DNA of 33,658 nucleotides from Pseudomonadota bacterium (GCA_002747395.1 PDPE01000016.1:1-33658); one strand, 5' to 3'; positions 16,628 to 25,605 are shown, numbered from the stretch's first letter. Notes: a model not told the origin generated them from the letters alone. Numbers and translations are program-made.

Positions 16628-16673
16628 TTGCCGCAATCGGTTCCTGTCCGGGGCTGATTGCGGCAATTTTGTT
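16628..16673 (+). terminator. Rho-independent terminator after tsf
   Basis: An 11-bp perfect stem, TTGCCGCAATC (16628-16638) with GATTGCGGCAA (16656-16666), is followed by TTTTGTT. It lies 89 bp after the tsf stop and probably separates rpsB-tsf from pyrH. Confidence 0.88.
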
Positions 16674-16914
16674 ACAGCTTGAGCCTTTGTGGCCCTGTTC
16701 CGGAGGATCTGTACAACGCTGTTATGATTTTTGGTGCTGGCAGCAAGACTTTTTCTATCACCCCCTGACTGGTTACCCTCATTTAAGATTGTTTCGCTGG
16801 CAGTTTTTTGTTTGCCGAGCTAATATATCCGGCTAGCTGGTCGGCATCCGACAGAACGGGCGAGACCAGTATTCCCGTAAGCCGTTCCAATGTACACGAA
16901 AAGAGAGGGCCTGC
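16674..16914 (+). promoter_or_regulatory. Presumed pyrH promoter region
   Basis: The 241 bp after the tsf terminator contain no gene. They must supply a promoter if the terminator is efficient. Candidates are an extended -10 TGTTATGAT near 16719-16727 and an AT-rich TAATAT near 16821; neither has a strong -35 at the right distance, so I do not choose between them. AGAGAGGGCC just before 16915 is the pyrH ribosome site. Confidence 0.35.
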
Positions 16915-17661
16915 ATGTCTACAGTATCGAAATCCCGACCAAGCAAGTATCAACGTGTTTTATTGAAGCTCAGTGGTGAAGCCCTGGTGGGTGAGGAGGA
17001 ATTTGGTATTGACCCCAAGGTGCTGGATCGAATGGCACTTGAAATTGGCCAGTTGGTAGGAATTGGCGTGCAGGTCGGGCTGGTTATCGGTGGTGGCAAC
17101 CTGTTCAGGGGGGCAGCCCTGAACAAGGCCGGTCTGGATCGTGTTACCGGTGACCATATGGGGATGCTGGCTACCGTAATGAATGCCCTGGCGATGCGGG
17201 ATGCGCTGGAGCGATCCAATATCGCGACCAAGGTCATGTCGGCCATTCCCATGAGTGGAGTGGTTGAGCATTACGACAGACGGCGTGCGCTTCGCGATCT
17301 GAAAGGCGGTGACGTAGTCATTTTCAGTGCCGGAACGGGTAATCCGTTTTTTACTACTGACTCTGCCGCCAGTTTGCGTGGTATCGAAATTGAGGCAGAT
17401 GTCGTTTTGAAGGCAACGAAAGTCGATGGTGTGTATTCTGCAGACCCGATGAAAGATGATTCGGCAGTCAAATATGACAGGTTGACTTACGATCAGGTTC
17501 TCGATATGAAGTTGGGGGTCATGGATCTGACTGCCATCTGCCTTTGCCGTGATCACGATATGCCTGTTCGTGTGTTCGATATGAATAAAAGCGGTGCATT
17601 GACCCGAATTGTGGTTGGTGAGGAAGAAGGAACACTCATTGCCACCCGGCCTGATCAATGA
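16915..17661 (+). CDS. pyrH: Uridylate kinase
   Basis: PyrH phosphorylates UMP to UDP with ATP; it is an amino-acid-kinase-fold hexamer feeding pyrimidine nucleotide synthesis. The 248 residues are family-normal. Motifs: [10 protein letters not shown] (phosphate loop), [30 protein letters not shown] (UMP contact helix), [20 protein letters not shown], and [13 protein letters not shown] near the ATP site. The C-terminal [20 protein letters not shown] strand is intact. The ATG has a good AGAGGG site. Its stop codon sits in the middle of a 24-bp palindrome; frr follows 160 bp later. Confidence 0.98.
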   Translation: MSTVSKSRPSKYQRVLLKLSGEALVGEEEFGIDPKVLDRMALEIGQLVGIGVQVGLVIGGGNLFRGAALNKAGLDRVTGDHMGMLATVMNALAMRDALERSNIATKVMSAIPMSGVVEHYDRRRALRDLKGGDVVIFSAGTGNPFFTTDSAASLRGIEIEADVVLKATKVDGVYSADPMKDDSAVKYDRLTYDQVLDMKLGVMDLTAICLCRDHDMPVRVFDMNKSGALTRIVVGEEEGTLIATRPDQ

Positions 17662-17684
17662 TCATTGATCAGGGCTCGCCCTGA
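17650..17684 (+). repeat. 24-bp perfect palindrome over the pyrH stop, overlapping a second hairpin
   Basis: Positions 17650-17673 read identically on both strands (half site CCTGATCAATGA), with the centre at the last base of the pyrH TGA. An overlapping stem, TCAGGGC (17669-17675) with GCCCTGA (17678-17684), shares five bases with the palindrome's right arm. In RNA the two structures would be mutually exclusive. No U-tract follows, so it is not a standard terminator. Confidence 0.9.
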
Positions 17685-17821
17685 CAGCTTGCATGGAAAT
17701 AATCCGGGTATGGATCGAGTGTGGTTTGCAAGGCAGTTTACAAACCGGTAAAAGGCAAGAGTGCAGTGAAACAGAGTAAACAAAGGCAACTTAAGGAAAA
17801 TAAAGAAAAAGGGGATTCGTC

Positions 17822-18379
17822 GTGTTAAACGAAATCAAGCAGGAAGCCGAAGCAAAGATGAAAAAAAGCCTGGTGGCTTTGCAAACGGCATTTAACAAAA
17901 TCAGAACCGGTCGTGCTCACCCCAGTATTCTGGAGAGCATCTATGTGTCCTATTACGGGGTTGATACACCGCTGAAGCAAGTGGCAAATGTAAATATTGA
18001 AGATGCACGAACCCTGTCTGTTGTTCCCTGGGAAAAGCCCATGGTGCAGGCGATTGAGAAGGCAATCATGACTGCGGATCTGGGGTTGAACCCGGCAACC
18101 ACGGGTGAGGTAATTCGTGTTCCCATGCCCGCATTGACGGAAGAAACCAGGAAAACCTATGTAAAACAGGCGAAGGCCGAGGCAGAATCCGGTCGTGTAT
18201 CGATACGAAATGCACGCAGAGACGCCAATTCTGATCTCAAGGAGATGCTGAAGGAAAAAGAAATCTCTGAAGATGATGAAAGAAAGGGTGAGGAGGATAT
18301 TCAAAAGCTGACCAACAAGTATATCGCCGAAGTGGATAAAATGTTGGCTTCCAAAGAAAGTGACCTGATGGAAGTCTAG
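17822..18379 (+). CDS. frr: Ribosome recycling factor
   Basis: RRF splits post-termination ribosomes together with EF-G. The 185 residues are standard. The initiator is GTG at 17822, preceded by AAAAAGGGGGA, giving [20 protein letters not shown]. Further hallmarks are the [23 protein letters not shown] hinge region, [26 protein letters not shown], and a C-terminal helix ending [14 protein letters not shown]. The A-rich 5' spacer carries the pyrH-stop palindrome. uppS starts 7 bp after its stop. Confidence 0.98.
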   Translation: MLNEIKQEAEAKMKKSLVALQTAFNKIRTGRAHPSILESIYVSYYGVDTPLKQVANVNIEDARTLSVVPWEKPMVQAIEKAIMTADLGLNPATTGEVIRVPMPALTEETRKTYVKQAKAEAESGRVSIRNARRDANSDLKEMLKEKEISEDDERKGEEDIQKLTNKYIAEVDKMLASKESDLMEV

Positions 18380-18386
18380 TCAGAAA

Positions 18387-19169
18387 ATGTCAGACTCTAT
18401 TGAAACACAAATTCCTTACCAGTCCACAGCCTGCCCTCGCCATGTAGCGATCATTATGGATGGCAACAATCGGTGGGCGAAAAAAAATCGCCTGCTTGGC
18501 GTGTCTGGTCACAAGGCGGGTGTGGAAGCGGTAAGGGCTGTGGTGGAAACCTGTGTCAAGGAAGGCGTTGAAGTGTTGACACTGTTTGCGTTCAGCAGTG
18601 AAAACTGGCGCCGCCCGGAAGATGAAGTCAGTGCCTTGATGAGGCTGTTCCTTCTGGCGTTGCAAAGAGAAGTGAAAAAACTGCACAAGAACGGGATTCG
18701 CCTGAGAATCATAGGTGACCGTTCCCGTTTTAACCCGCTTCTTGTCGAGCATATGGAAAAAGCGGAAGAACTGACCCGCAACAATACCACAATGACTCTG
18801 GTAATAGCCGCGAACTACGGTGGGCGATGGGATATCGTAAATGCGACCAGGAAAATTGCAAGGCGGGTGGAGAGTGGTGAACTTGAGTTGGCTGCCATCA
18901 CCGAAGACAGCTTCCAGCAGGAGTTGAGCCTGGGGGATTTGCCCATGCCCGATTTGCTCATTCGAACCGCGGGCGAACAGAGAATCAGCAATTTTCTACT
19001 CTGGCAAATGGCATACACCGAGTTCTATTTTTCAGACTGTTATTGGCCAGATTTCAAGCATGATCAAATGCGAGAGGCGTTGAGTGCCTATTCGCACCGT
19101 CAGCGACGGTTCGGGCAAACTGATGATCAGTTGGCAGAGCAGTCTTCCAGTCATAATAATTCTAACTGA
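18387..19169 (+). CDS. uppS: Undecaprenyl (di-cis) diphosphate synthase
   Basis: UppS extends farnesyl diphosphate with cis-isoprene units to make the C55 lipid carrier for peptidoglycan and LPS. It has 260 residues. IIMDGNNRWAKK places the catalytic Asp at 25; FAFSSENWRRP and the C-terminal signature RTAGEQRISNFLLWQ with AYTEFYFSDCYWPDF are present. The cytoplasmic enzyme precedes cdsA in the envelope operon. It needs isoprenoid precursors, which makes the absence of dxr two genes downstream noteworthy. Confidence 0.97.
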   Translation: MSDSIETQIPYQSTACPRHVAIIMDGNNRWAKKNRLLGVSGHKAGVEAVRAVVETCVKEGVEVLTLFAFSSENWRRPEDEVSALMRLFLLALQREVKKLHKNGIRLRIIGDRSRFNPLLVEHMEKAEELTRNNTTMTLVIAANYGGRWDIVNATRKIARRVESGELELAAITEDSFQQELSLGDLPMPDLLIRTAGEQRISNFLLWQMAYTEFYFSDCYWPDFKHDQMREALSAYSHRQRRFGQTDDQLAEQSSSHNNSN

Positions 19170-19181
19170 GTGGGTCTTCCC

Positions 19182-20009
19182 GTGCTAAAGCAGCGAATCA
19201 TTACCGCATTGATACTGGCTCCTGTTGTTCTTGGTGGTATTTTCCTTCTCGAACCTCTCTACTTCTCCTGGTTTATCGCTCTGATCATCGCCCTGGCCGG
19301 TTGGGAATGGGCGAATTTGTCCCACTTCACCGGGCAGGCCCGGCGTTGGGGGTATGCGGCATTTATTCTTGTTCTGCTTTTTCTGTCGTCCTGTATTCAC
19401 CCCGGAATCGTCTTTACCATCGCCGTAATCTGGTGGCTCGTCGCTTTCTTTCTGGTTGTTCATTACCCTGAAAAAACAGACTTGTGGACTGCTCCCGCCG
19501 CTCGCCTCGTGATGGGTGTGCTGGTTCTGGTGCCCGCCTGGCAGGCCCTGGTATTTATTCGATCCAGCACCGTCACTGTGGGTGACAACCCGGGTAATCT
19601 CTGGGTGATTGTGTACGTTATGTTCCTTGTGTGGGGAGCGGATATCGGTGCCTATTTCGCCGGCCGTGCCTTTGGAAAAAGGAAGTTGGCTCCCAGGGTG
19701 AGCCCGGGCAAGTCGTGGGCAGGGGTTTACGGTGGCCTGGCTGTGATCGAGCTGATTGCCCTCGGGTCGGCGTATGCGATCGGGCTGAGCCTTTCTCAAA
19801 CGGTCTTGCTGTTACTCATCACCCTTGTTACCGGAATCGTGTCTGTATTGGGAGATTTGCTGGAAAGCATGATCAAGCGCTATCGCGGCATCAAGGATAG
19901 CAGCCAGCTGCTGCCGGGGCATGGTGGAGTCATGGATCGGGTGGACAGTCTCACTGCGGCCCTTCCTGTTTTTTGCTTTTGTTTGATCCTGATTGGCTGG
20001 TTGGAGTAA
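19182..20009 (+). CDS. cdsA: Phosphatidate cytidylyltransferase
   Basis: CdsA makes CDP-diacylglycerol from phosphatidate and CTP in the inner membrane. From the GTG at 19182 it has 275 residues and begins MLKQRIITALILAPVVLGGI, the family N-terminus; an alternative GTG at 19170, abutting the uppS stop, would add four residues. There are several hydrophobic helices. The catalytic signature GDLLESMIKRYRGIKDSS continues into LLPGHGGVMDRVDS, and SPGKSWAGVYGG precedes it. Its stop overlaps an ATG (TAATG at 20007-20011) that opens only a 37-codon frame. Confidence 0.95.
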   Translation: MLKQRIITALILAPVVLGGIFLLEPLYFSWFIALIIALAGWEWANLSHFTGQARRWGYAAFILVLLFLSSCIHPGIVFTIAVIWWLVAFFLVVHYPEKTDLWTAPAARLVMGVLVLVPAWQALVFIRSSTVTVGDNPGNLWVIVYVMFLVWGADIGAYFAGRAFGKRKLAPRVSPGKSWAGVYGGLAVIELIALGSAYAIGLSLSQTVLLLLITLVTGIVSVLGDLLESMIKRYRGIKDSSQLLPGHGGVMDRVDSLTAALPVFCFCLILIGWLE

Positions 20010-20150
20010 TGATTGATGGAATCCGGGAGAAAACCGGTAAAAGCCGACCTTGCCGCCCGGGGTGGTCTTGTCCGGGTTCCTGCCCGAACAGTTTCAGGAA
20101 ATGCCTCGCTCAATTGAACTAGACAAAACAGGACAGGAAGTTAGCAAAAA
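20010..20150 (+). other. cdsA-rseP spacer where dxr is normally found
   Basis: Only 141 bp lie here. An ATG overlapping the cdsA stop (20009-20011) opens a 37-codon Cys/Pro/Arg-rich frame ending at 20122 that resembles no family I know and does not match either end of Dxr. I see no Dxr motif in any frame. An AGGAAG ribosome site at the right end serves rseP. Confidence 0.6.
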
Positions 20151-21518
20151 GTGGAAGTTCTTCAGCAGATAGCTGCGCTTGTTATTACTCTTGGAATTTT
20201 GGTTACCGTGCATGAGTTTGGCCACTTTTGGGTGGCCAGGCGGTGCGGTGTCAAGGTGTTGCGGTTTTCTGTCGGCTTTGGCAAGCCCCTTCTCGTTCAC
20301 CGGGCATCATCCGGTACCGAGTTTGTTATTGCCGCCATTCCTCTTGGCGGCTATGTCAAAATGCTGGACGAGCGGGAAGGTGAAGTGCCGGAAGAAGAGC
20401 TGTCGCTGGCCTTTAACCGCCAGCCTGTCAAAAGCCGCATCGCTATCGCTGCGGCAGGGCCGGCTTTCAATTTTTTGTTTGCCATTCTCGTCTACTGGTT
20501 CATGTTTGTTGTCGGGTTTCATGTGGTTGCTCCTGTCATTGGTCAGGTCAAGGAGGGTTCCCCCGCAGACATTGCCGGCTTGAGGTCGGGGATGGAAATA
20601 GTTGCCCTGGATGGGGAAGAAACCCCGTCCTGGCAATCTGTGAACATGTCTCTTGCGAATCGCATTGGCGACACCGGTGATCTGAGGGTTGACGCTGTCA
20701 GGTTTGACTCGAACGCGGATTATCGACCTGTCGAGAAATATACTGTCCGTCTGGAAAACTGGATGTCGGGGCAAGAAGAGCCGATGCCGCTCGATGGCAT
20801 TGGCGTCACCCCTTACCGGCCTTCGGTTCAGCCCGTTATCGGGGCGATTTCTCCCGGGTTGGCGGCAGAGGCGGCCGGCCTGGAGCCGGAAGACCGGATT
20901 CTTGCCATTGACGGACAGGATATTGCCTCCTGGGATTCTTTTGTTGCACTGGTACGAAGCTCCAATGGAAAAAAACGGGTTGTTACCGTGCAGCGAGGCA
21001 ACTCGGTGCTGAAGTTGACTTTGGTGCCGGGCGCCAGGGTGCTGGAAGATGGTCAGACCATCGGTTTCATCGGGGCTGCTGTCAAACCGGTTCGCTGGCC
21101 GGACAATTTTATCCGTACCGTGCGGCTGGGTGTGCTGGAAGCGTTGCCAGCCGGTATTGCCAGAACCTGGGATGATATCGCACTGACCTTCGGGGCGATT
21201 AAAAAAATCATAGTCGGAGCGATTTCAGTAAAATCACTCAGTGGCCCGATTACCATTGCAAAAATTGCCGAAGAATCTGTCAGTTCGGGCTTTGAGAACT
21301 TCCTGCGTTTTCTCGCGTACCTCAGTGTCAGCCTTGGTGTGCTGAATTTGTTGCCGATACCGGTTCTCGATGGAGGGCATCTGCTCTATTACTTCGCCGA
21401 AATGGTCAGAGGTAAACCCCTGCCTGAAAGTGTTCAGGTACTGGGGCTTAAAATTGGTGTTGCTGCCATTCTTTTGTTGATGGTTGTCGCATTCTATAAC
21501 GACTTGTCCCGTCTTTAA
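20151..21518 (+). CDS. rseP: Site-2 protease RseP (sigma-E pathway)
   Basis: This is an inner-membrane zinc metalloprotease that cuts RseA in its membrane segment to release sigma-E, and clears signal peptides. It has 455 residues from a GTG start preceded by AGGAAG. The first membrane helix contains VTVHEFGHFW with H21, E22 and H25. Two periplasmic PDZ domains follow (GQVKEGSPADIAGLRSGMEI, and AISPGLAAEAAGLEPEDRIL). The third active-site segment is LLPIPVLDGGHLLYYFAEM with its Asp ligand, and the last helix is AAILLLMVVAFYND. It is upstream of bamA by 50 bp, coupling envelope-stress signalling to outer-membrane assembly. Confidence 0.97.
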   Translation: MEVLQQIAALVITLGILVTVHEFGHFWVARRCGVKVLRFSVGFGKPLLVHRASSGTEFVIAAIPLGGYVKMLDEREGEVPEEELSLAFNRQPVKSRIAIAAAGPAFNFLFAILVYWFMFVVGFHVVAPVIGQVKEGSPADIAGLRSGMEIVALDGEETPSWQSVNMSLANRIGDTGDLRVDAVRFDSNADYRPVEKYTVRLENWMSGQEEPMPLDGIGVTPYRPSVQPVIGAISPGLAAEAAGLEPEDRILAIDGQDIASWDSFVALVRSSNGKKRVVTVQRGNSVLKLTLVPGARVLEDGQTIGFIGAAVKPVRWPDNFIRTVRLGVLEALPAGIARTWDDIALTFGAIKKIIVGAISVKSLSGPITIAKIAEESVSSGFENFLRFLAYLSVSLGVLNLLPIPVLDGGHLLYYFAEMVRGKPLPESVQVLGLKIGVAAILLLMVVAFYNDLSRL

Positions 21519-21568
21519 AAAACGGGCCGGGTTTCTGTGTAGTCAATCAGGTAGGTATTGAAGGTGTT

Positions 21569-23878
21569 ATGCGTTTTTTTCCAGGTTTGATTTTGTTCTG
21601 GGTTTTGTGTGGAGCTTTAAGTGCCGAACCATCGTTCAAAGTGGAAGATATAAGGGTAGAAGGGCTGCAGAGAGTGTCTGCGGGTTCCGTATTCAGCGCT
21701 TTCCCCGTCAATGTCGGGGATGAAATGAACGGGGCGGACCTGGCCTCTGCGATAAGAAGCCTGTTCAGGACCGGCCTGTTTACCGATATTCAGGTGAGTA
21801 AGGAGGAAGGTGTTCTCGTTGTTCTGGTAGAGGAAAGACCATCCATCAGCAAAATCGAGATAAAGGGTAATGATGCCATTCCAACCGGAGAGCTTAAAAA
21901 AGGGCTTGACGCTGCCGGGTTGAAAGAGGGGCAGGTATTCAAGCGGGTGACACTCGACAGGCTGGAGCTTGAAATCCTTCGTTCCTATGTCGCGCAGGGC
22001 AGGTACAATGCCTCTGTTGAAGCTTCGATAGAAGCCCGGCCCAGAAACAGGGTGGGGATAAAAATCAATATTGACGAGGGGGATGTTGCCTCCATTGTTC
22101 ATATCAACGTTGTTGGCAATACCGTTTTTTCCGATGATGAACTGGTAGACCTGATGCAATTGCAAAAGTCTTCCTGGTTTTCGTTTATATTGAATGACGA
22201 TCAGTATTCCAGGGAAAAACTGTCCGGGGATCTTGAGAGAATAAGAAGCTACTACTTTGATCGTGGCTATCTTCAGTTTGAAATCGAGTCAACACAGGTG
22301 TCCATTTCACCGGAGATGGATTCGGTGTTTATCACCATCAATGTCAAAGAAGGCCCGGAATTCAAGGTTCAGGATGTGTCCCTGAAAGGCAGATTGATTG
22401 TTCCCGAGGAAGAACTGCGCGAGCTTGTCCTGTTAAAAAAGGGGGAAACCTTTTCACGTATAAAGCTCACGACCACGTCTGAAATTATTTCCAGAAGATT
22501 GGGCAAAGAGGGGTATACCTTTGCAAATGTATCCGGTATTCCTTCTGTTAATGAGGACAATACGACCTCTGTTGTGTTTATGGTGGATCCCGGTCGCAGG
22601 GCCTATGTCAGAAGAATCAATTTTCGTGGCAATGTCACGACGAGTGACACGGTGCTACGCCAGGAAATGGTGCAGATGGAGGGTGCGGTTGCATCCACGG
22701 ATCTGATTGATTCTTCCCGGACACGTCTGGAGCGGTTGGGCTTTTTCAAGGAGGTACGGGTGGAAACACCGGCTGTGCCCGGTTACAGTGATTTGATCGA
22801 TGTCAACTATACTGTCGAGGAACAGCCTTCAGGCAGTTTGTCTGCCAGTCTGGGGTATTCCCAGGGCGGCGGGTTGATTATTGGTGGTAATGTATCCGAG
22901 AACAATTTCCTGGGTACCGGGCGTCGGGTTTCCTTTGGCATGAATATCAGCAGGCCGGTTAAAAGCGCCAATTTCTCTTACCTGAACCCTTACTATACCG
23001 TTGACGGGGTAAGTCGCGGGTTTAGTCTGACCGCACGGGAAACCAATTATTCGAAAAAGGATATATCAGACTTTTCACTGGATACACTGGGGGCTGCGGT
23101 TACATTTGGCTATCCGATTGACAGTTTTACCCGATTGAGTTTCGGCTTTGGGGCGAGCAAAAGCAAAATCACCATCGGTGACCGCCCTGCGCAGGAAATC
23201 AGCAGATATATTGATGCAAACGGGGATGATTTTGATCTGTTCTCGGTGACCGGAAGCTGGACCAGAAATACGCTGAACAAGGGAATATTTGCGACAAGCG
23301 GCTTGTCCCAGTCCATGTCGATCGAGCTGATGTTGCCCAAAATCAGTGACCTGGAGTTTTACAAGGTCAGTTATAAGGCCAGGTACTACTATCCTCTGAG
23401 CGAGGCACATGACTGGGTTGTCTATCTGCGCTCCGAACTGGGCTATGGTGATGGTTATGCGTCAAGTGATGCGCTACCATTTTTCGAAAACTATTATTCC
23501 GGCGGCTTCGGCTCCGTGCGGGGCTGGGAGGCAAGTTCGCTGGGTTTGCCCTCGACTCCCCACGAAAACGACCCGGGTAGACCTGATCCGTTTGGTGGCA
23601 ATCTGCTGGTTGAAGGCAGTGCGGAATTGATCGTTCCCATCCCTTTCATTGACGATACCCGCTCCATGCGTGCTTCTTTCTTTTTGGATGCCGGTAATGT
23701 TTTTGATACGTCAAGAGGGTATGATCCCGATGAGGAAGAGATTCGGCTGTCAGCAGGAGTGTCATTTTCCTGGTTGACCGCGATTGCTCCCCTGTCGTTC
23801 AGTCTGGCGAAGGCGCTGAATAATAAAACCGGAGATAGAACACAGGTGTTCCAGTTTTCATTGGGGCAGACATTTTAG
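21569..23878 (+). CDS. bamA: Outer membrane assembly factor BamA
   Basis: BamA is the core barrel that folds and inserts outer-membrane proteins. It has 769 residues. The signal peptide MRFFPGLILFWVLCGALSA is probably cleaved before EPS. Five POTRA domains span ~20-420 (for example FKVEDIRVEGLQRVSAGSVF, KIEIKGNDAIPTGELKKGLD). The Omp85 barrel follows and ends with FQFSLGQTF, a C-terminal aromatic as expected. The lid-loop motif reads GGFGSVRGWEAS, i.e. VRGW where VRGF or VRGY is more usual. GAAGGTG precedes the ATG. The downstream neighbour is skp, its periplasmic chaperone partner. Confidence 0.97.
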   Translation: MRFFPGLILFWVLCGALSAEPSFKVEDIRVEGLQRVSAGSVFSAFPVNVGDEMNGADLASAIRSLFRTGLFTDIQVSKEEGVLVVLVEERPSISKIEIKGNDAIPTGELKKGLDAAGLKEGQVFKRVTLDRLELEILRSYVAQGRYNASVEASIEARPRNRVGIKINIDEGDVASIVHINVVGNTVFSDDELVDLMQLQKSSWFSFILNDDQYSREKLSGDLERIRSYYFDRGYLQFEIESTQVSISPEMDSVFITINVKEGPEFKVQDVSLKGRLIVPEEELRELVLLKKGETFSRIKLTTTSEIISRRLGKEGYTFANVSGIPSVNEDNTTSVVFMVDPGRRAYVRRINFRGNVTTSDTVLRQEMVQMEGAVASTDLIDSSRTRLERLGFFKEVRVETPAVPGYSDLIDVNYTVEEQPSGSLSASLGYSQGGGLIIGGNVSENNFLGTGRRVSFGMNISRPVKSANFSYLNPYYTVDGVSRGFSLTARETNYSKKDISDFSLDTLGAAVTFGYPIDSFTRLSFGFGASKSKITIGDRPAQEISRYIDANGDDFDLFSVTGSWTRNTLNKGIFATSGLSQSMSIELMLPKISDLEFYKVSYKARYYYPLSEAHDWVVYLRSELGYGDGYASSDALPFFENYYSGGFGSVRGWEASSLGLPSTPHENDPGRPDPFGGNLLVEGSAELIVPIPFIDDTRSMRASFFLDAGNVFDTSRGYDPDEEEIRLSAGVSFSWLTAIAPLSFSLAKALNNKTGDRTQVFQFSLGQTF

Positions 23879-23956
23879 ATAAATCACCTGACATATGTTA
23901 TCAATACGTTTGACATGACAAAAAAGCAATGACAAAAAACTGATGAGGAGAAAAAA

Positions 23957-24457
23957 GTGCGATTGATCGGAAGAATAACAGCTTTTGTATGCCTGTTTAC
24001 CCTGAGTGTGATGGCAACGGCTGCAGAAAGGTTCGGGGTTGTGGATGTGCGTGCCGCACTCTTTGCCTCCAATGCTGCCAAGTCCTTTAGTCAGCAATTG
24101 AAAAAGGACTTTCGTGGTGAAGAAGGAAAGTTGAAAAGTGTTGGAGAGCAAGCGCAAAAGCTTCAGGATCGCCTGAAAAAAGACGGGGCAATGATGAGTG
24201 AAAGCGAGCGGGCCAGGGTTGCTGAAGAGTTTGAGGAAAAAGCCAAGGAGTTCAATTATCTGAAAAACAAATTCGAAGCGACGGTCAGCAAAAGAAAGCA
24301 AAAGTTTCTGCTGGAGTCAAAACCCAAAGTTGATGCGGCGATCCTCAAAATCGCCAAAGCCAATAGAGTCCAGATACTCTTTCCAAAAGAGGCAACGCTT
24401 TGGGTCGATGGCAAGTTTGACCTGACAGACCAGGTAATTGCAGAATTAAACAGGTAA
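23957..24457 (+). CDS. skp: Periplasmic chaperone Skp/OmpH
   Basis: Skp trimers hold unfolded outer-membrane proteins in the periplasm and deliver them to BamA. It has 166 residues from a GTG preceded by GAGGAG. The signal peptide is MRLIGRITAFVCLFTLSVMA, with probable cleavage after TAA at ~23. The mature start ERFGVVDVRAALFAS resembles the OmpH 'G.VD...' strand. A long charged coiled coil covers ~45-120 (KSFSQQLKKDFRGEEGKLKS onward), and a C-terminal strand region ends with TDQVIAELNR. The length and position between bamA and lpxD are canonical. Confidence 0.93.
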   Translation: MRLIGRITAFVCLFTLSVMATAAERFGVVDVRAALFASNAAKSFSQQLKKDFRGEEGKLKSVGEQAQKLQDRLKKDGAMMSESERARVAEEFEEKAKEFNYLKNKFEATVSKRKQKFLLESKPKVDAAILKIAKANRVQILFPKEATLWVDGKFDLTDQVIAELNR

Positions 24458-24522
24458 CCTGCGGAGTCACCTGGTTTTACGGGCCGGTTTGTCGAGAACC
24501 CCCTGTTTTGTAACCTTATAAT

Positions 24523-25593
24523 ATGGACGGCCAGATGGATTGTTCTATTCATTTCACGGTTGATCGGTTAGCCAGCCTGCTGGGTGCAGATATCGTTGTT
24601 CGTAGCGAAAAAATATTTACCGGACTGGCTACCCTGAAGCATGCGGGCTCATCCCAGATCAGCTTTTTGGCTAACCCCGCCTATAAAAAGTATTTGCCCG
24701 TTTCCGAAGCGGGAGCCATTTTACTCACTCCGGAAATGGCTGACTTTTACCTGGCAGAAGTGGCGCCAGAAAAAGAGGGAGGCTTGCCTGCACTGCTTTC
24801 CCTTGAGAACCCCTATATGGGCTATGCGATACTCAGCAGGGAATTTGATACCAATTATCAATTGACTCCCGGTGTCCATGGCTCGGCAATCATAGCGGAA
24901 GATGTGGTCGTTCCCGAAACTGCCCACATTGCCGAAAATGTGGTCATTGGAAGCGGGTGCACCCTGGGTCAACAGGTCTCCATTGGCGCCAACAGTGTGT
25001 TGGGCAATGATACTCATCTCGGCGACGGGACGCGACTTTGGCACAATGTTACCTGCTACTCCGGTGTTACCATTGGTCGTGACTGTATTGTCCACAGTGG
25101 CACTGTGATAGGTTCGGACGGTTTTGGCAATGCCAACCATAATGGCGAATGGGTGAAGATTGCGCAATTGGGTGGTGTCGTTATCGGTAATAACGTTGAA
25201 ATTGGCTCGAATTGCTCAGTCGACCGGGGAGCGCTGGATAACACTGTGATTGCCGACGGAGTGAGAATTGACAATCTGGTACAGATTGCCCACAACGTGG
25301 AGATTGGTCAGCACACCGCGATAGCCGGCTGTGTCGGAATTGCCGGCAGTACGGTAATCGGAAGCCATTGTATTATCGGCGGGGCGTGCGGTATTGGCGG
25401 GCACCTGACCATTGCCGACCATGTGCATATGACAGGTATGACAATGGTTACCAAAAGTATCAGGGAGCCGGGTCTGTACTCGTCAGGAACCGGGGTCGAG
25501 CCAAATATGAAATGGCGCAAAATGGTGGCGAGAATGCGCAAGCTGGATGAAATGGCGAAACGCCTCAAAGTGTTGGAATCGAAGAATAATTAG
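24523..25593 (+). CDS. lpxD: UDP-3-O-acylglucosamine N-acyltransferase
   Basis: LpxD adds the second 3-hydroxyacyl chain, from acyl-ACP, to UDP-3-O-acyl-glucosamine in lipid A synthesis. It has 356 residues. The N-terminal uridine-binding region (SLLGADIVVRSEKIFTGLAT, ISFLANPAYKKYL) precedes a left-handed beta helix of hexapeptides (for example VGSG/IGSGCTLGQQVSIGAN). The catalytic-His neighbourhood is LVQIAHNVEIGQHTAIAG. The C-terminus is a helical tail with MRKLDEMAKRLKVLESK. The ATG at 24523 lacks a clear ribosome site; an in-frame ATG at 24535 is an alternative start. Confidence 0.96.
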   Translation: MDGQMDCSIHFTVDRLASLLGADIVVRSEKIFTGLATLKHAGSSQISFLANPAYKKYLPVSEAGAILLTPEMADFYLAEVAPEKEGGLPALLSLENPYMGYAILSREFDTNYQLTPGVHGSAIIAEDVVVPETAHIAENVVIGSGCTLGQQVSIGANSVLGNDTHLGDGTRLWHNVTCYSGVTIGRDCIVHSGTVIGSDGFGNANHNGEWVKIAQLGGVVIGNNVEIGSNCSVDRGALDNTVIADGVRIDNLVQIAHNVEIGQHTAIAGCVGIAGSTVIGSHCIIGGACGIGGHLTIADHVHMTGMTMVTKSIREPGLYSSGTGVEPNMKWRKMVARMRKLDEMAKRLKVLESKNN

Positions 25594-25605
25594 GAAAACT
25601 GCCTG

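Noticed and set aside
16960..17658. 232-codon minus-strand open frame
   Set aside because: It is antisense to pyrH and His/Thr/Asn-rich; a mirror of conserved coding sequence.
20009..20122. 37-codon ORF overlapping the cdsA stop, as a small protein or dxr remnant
   Set aside because: Its Cys/Pro/Arg-rich sequence does not match Dxr or any family I know; kept only as a note on the spacer.
20080..20125. Possible sigma-E promoter before rseP/bamA
   Set aside because: A GAAC...TCAA pair exists but the -35 and spacing deviate too far from GGAACTT-N16-TCTGA to support a call.
23910..23935. Consensus -35 TTGACA before skp
   Set aside because: No -10 hexamer occurs at 16-18 bp; the downstream sequence is an A-run.
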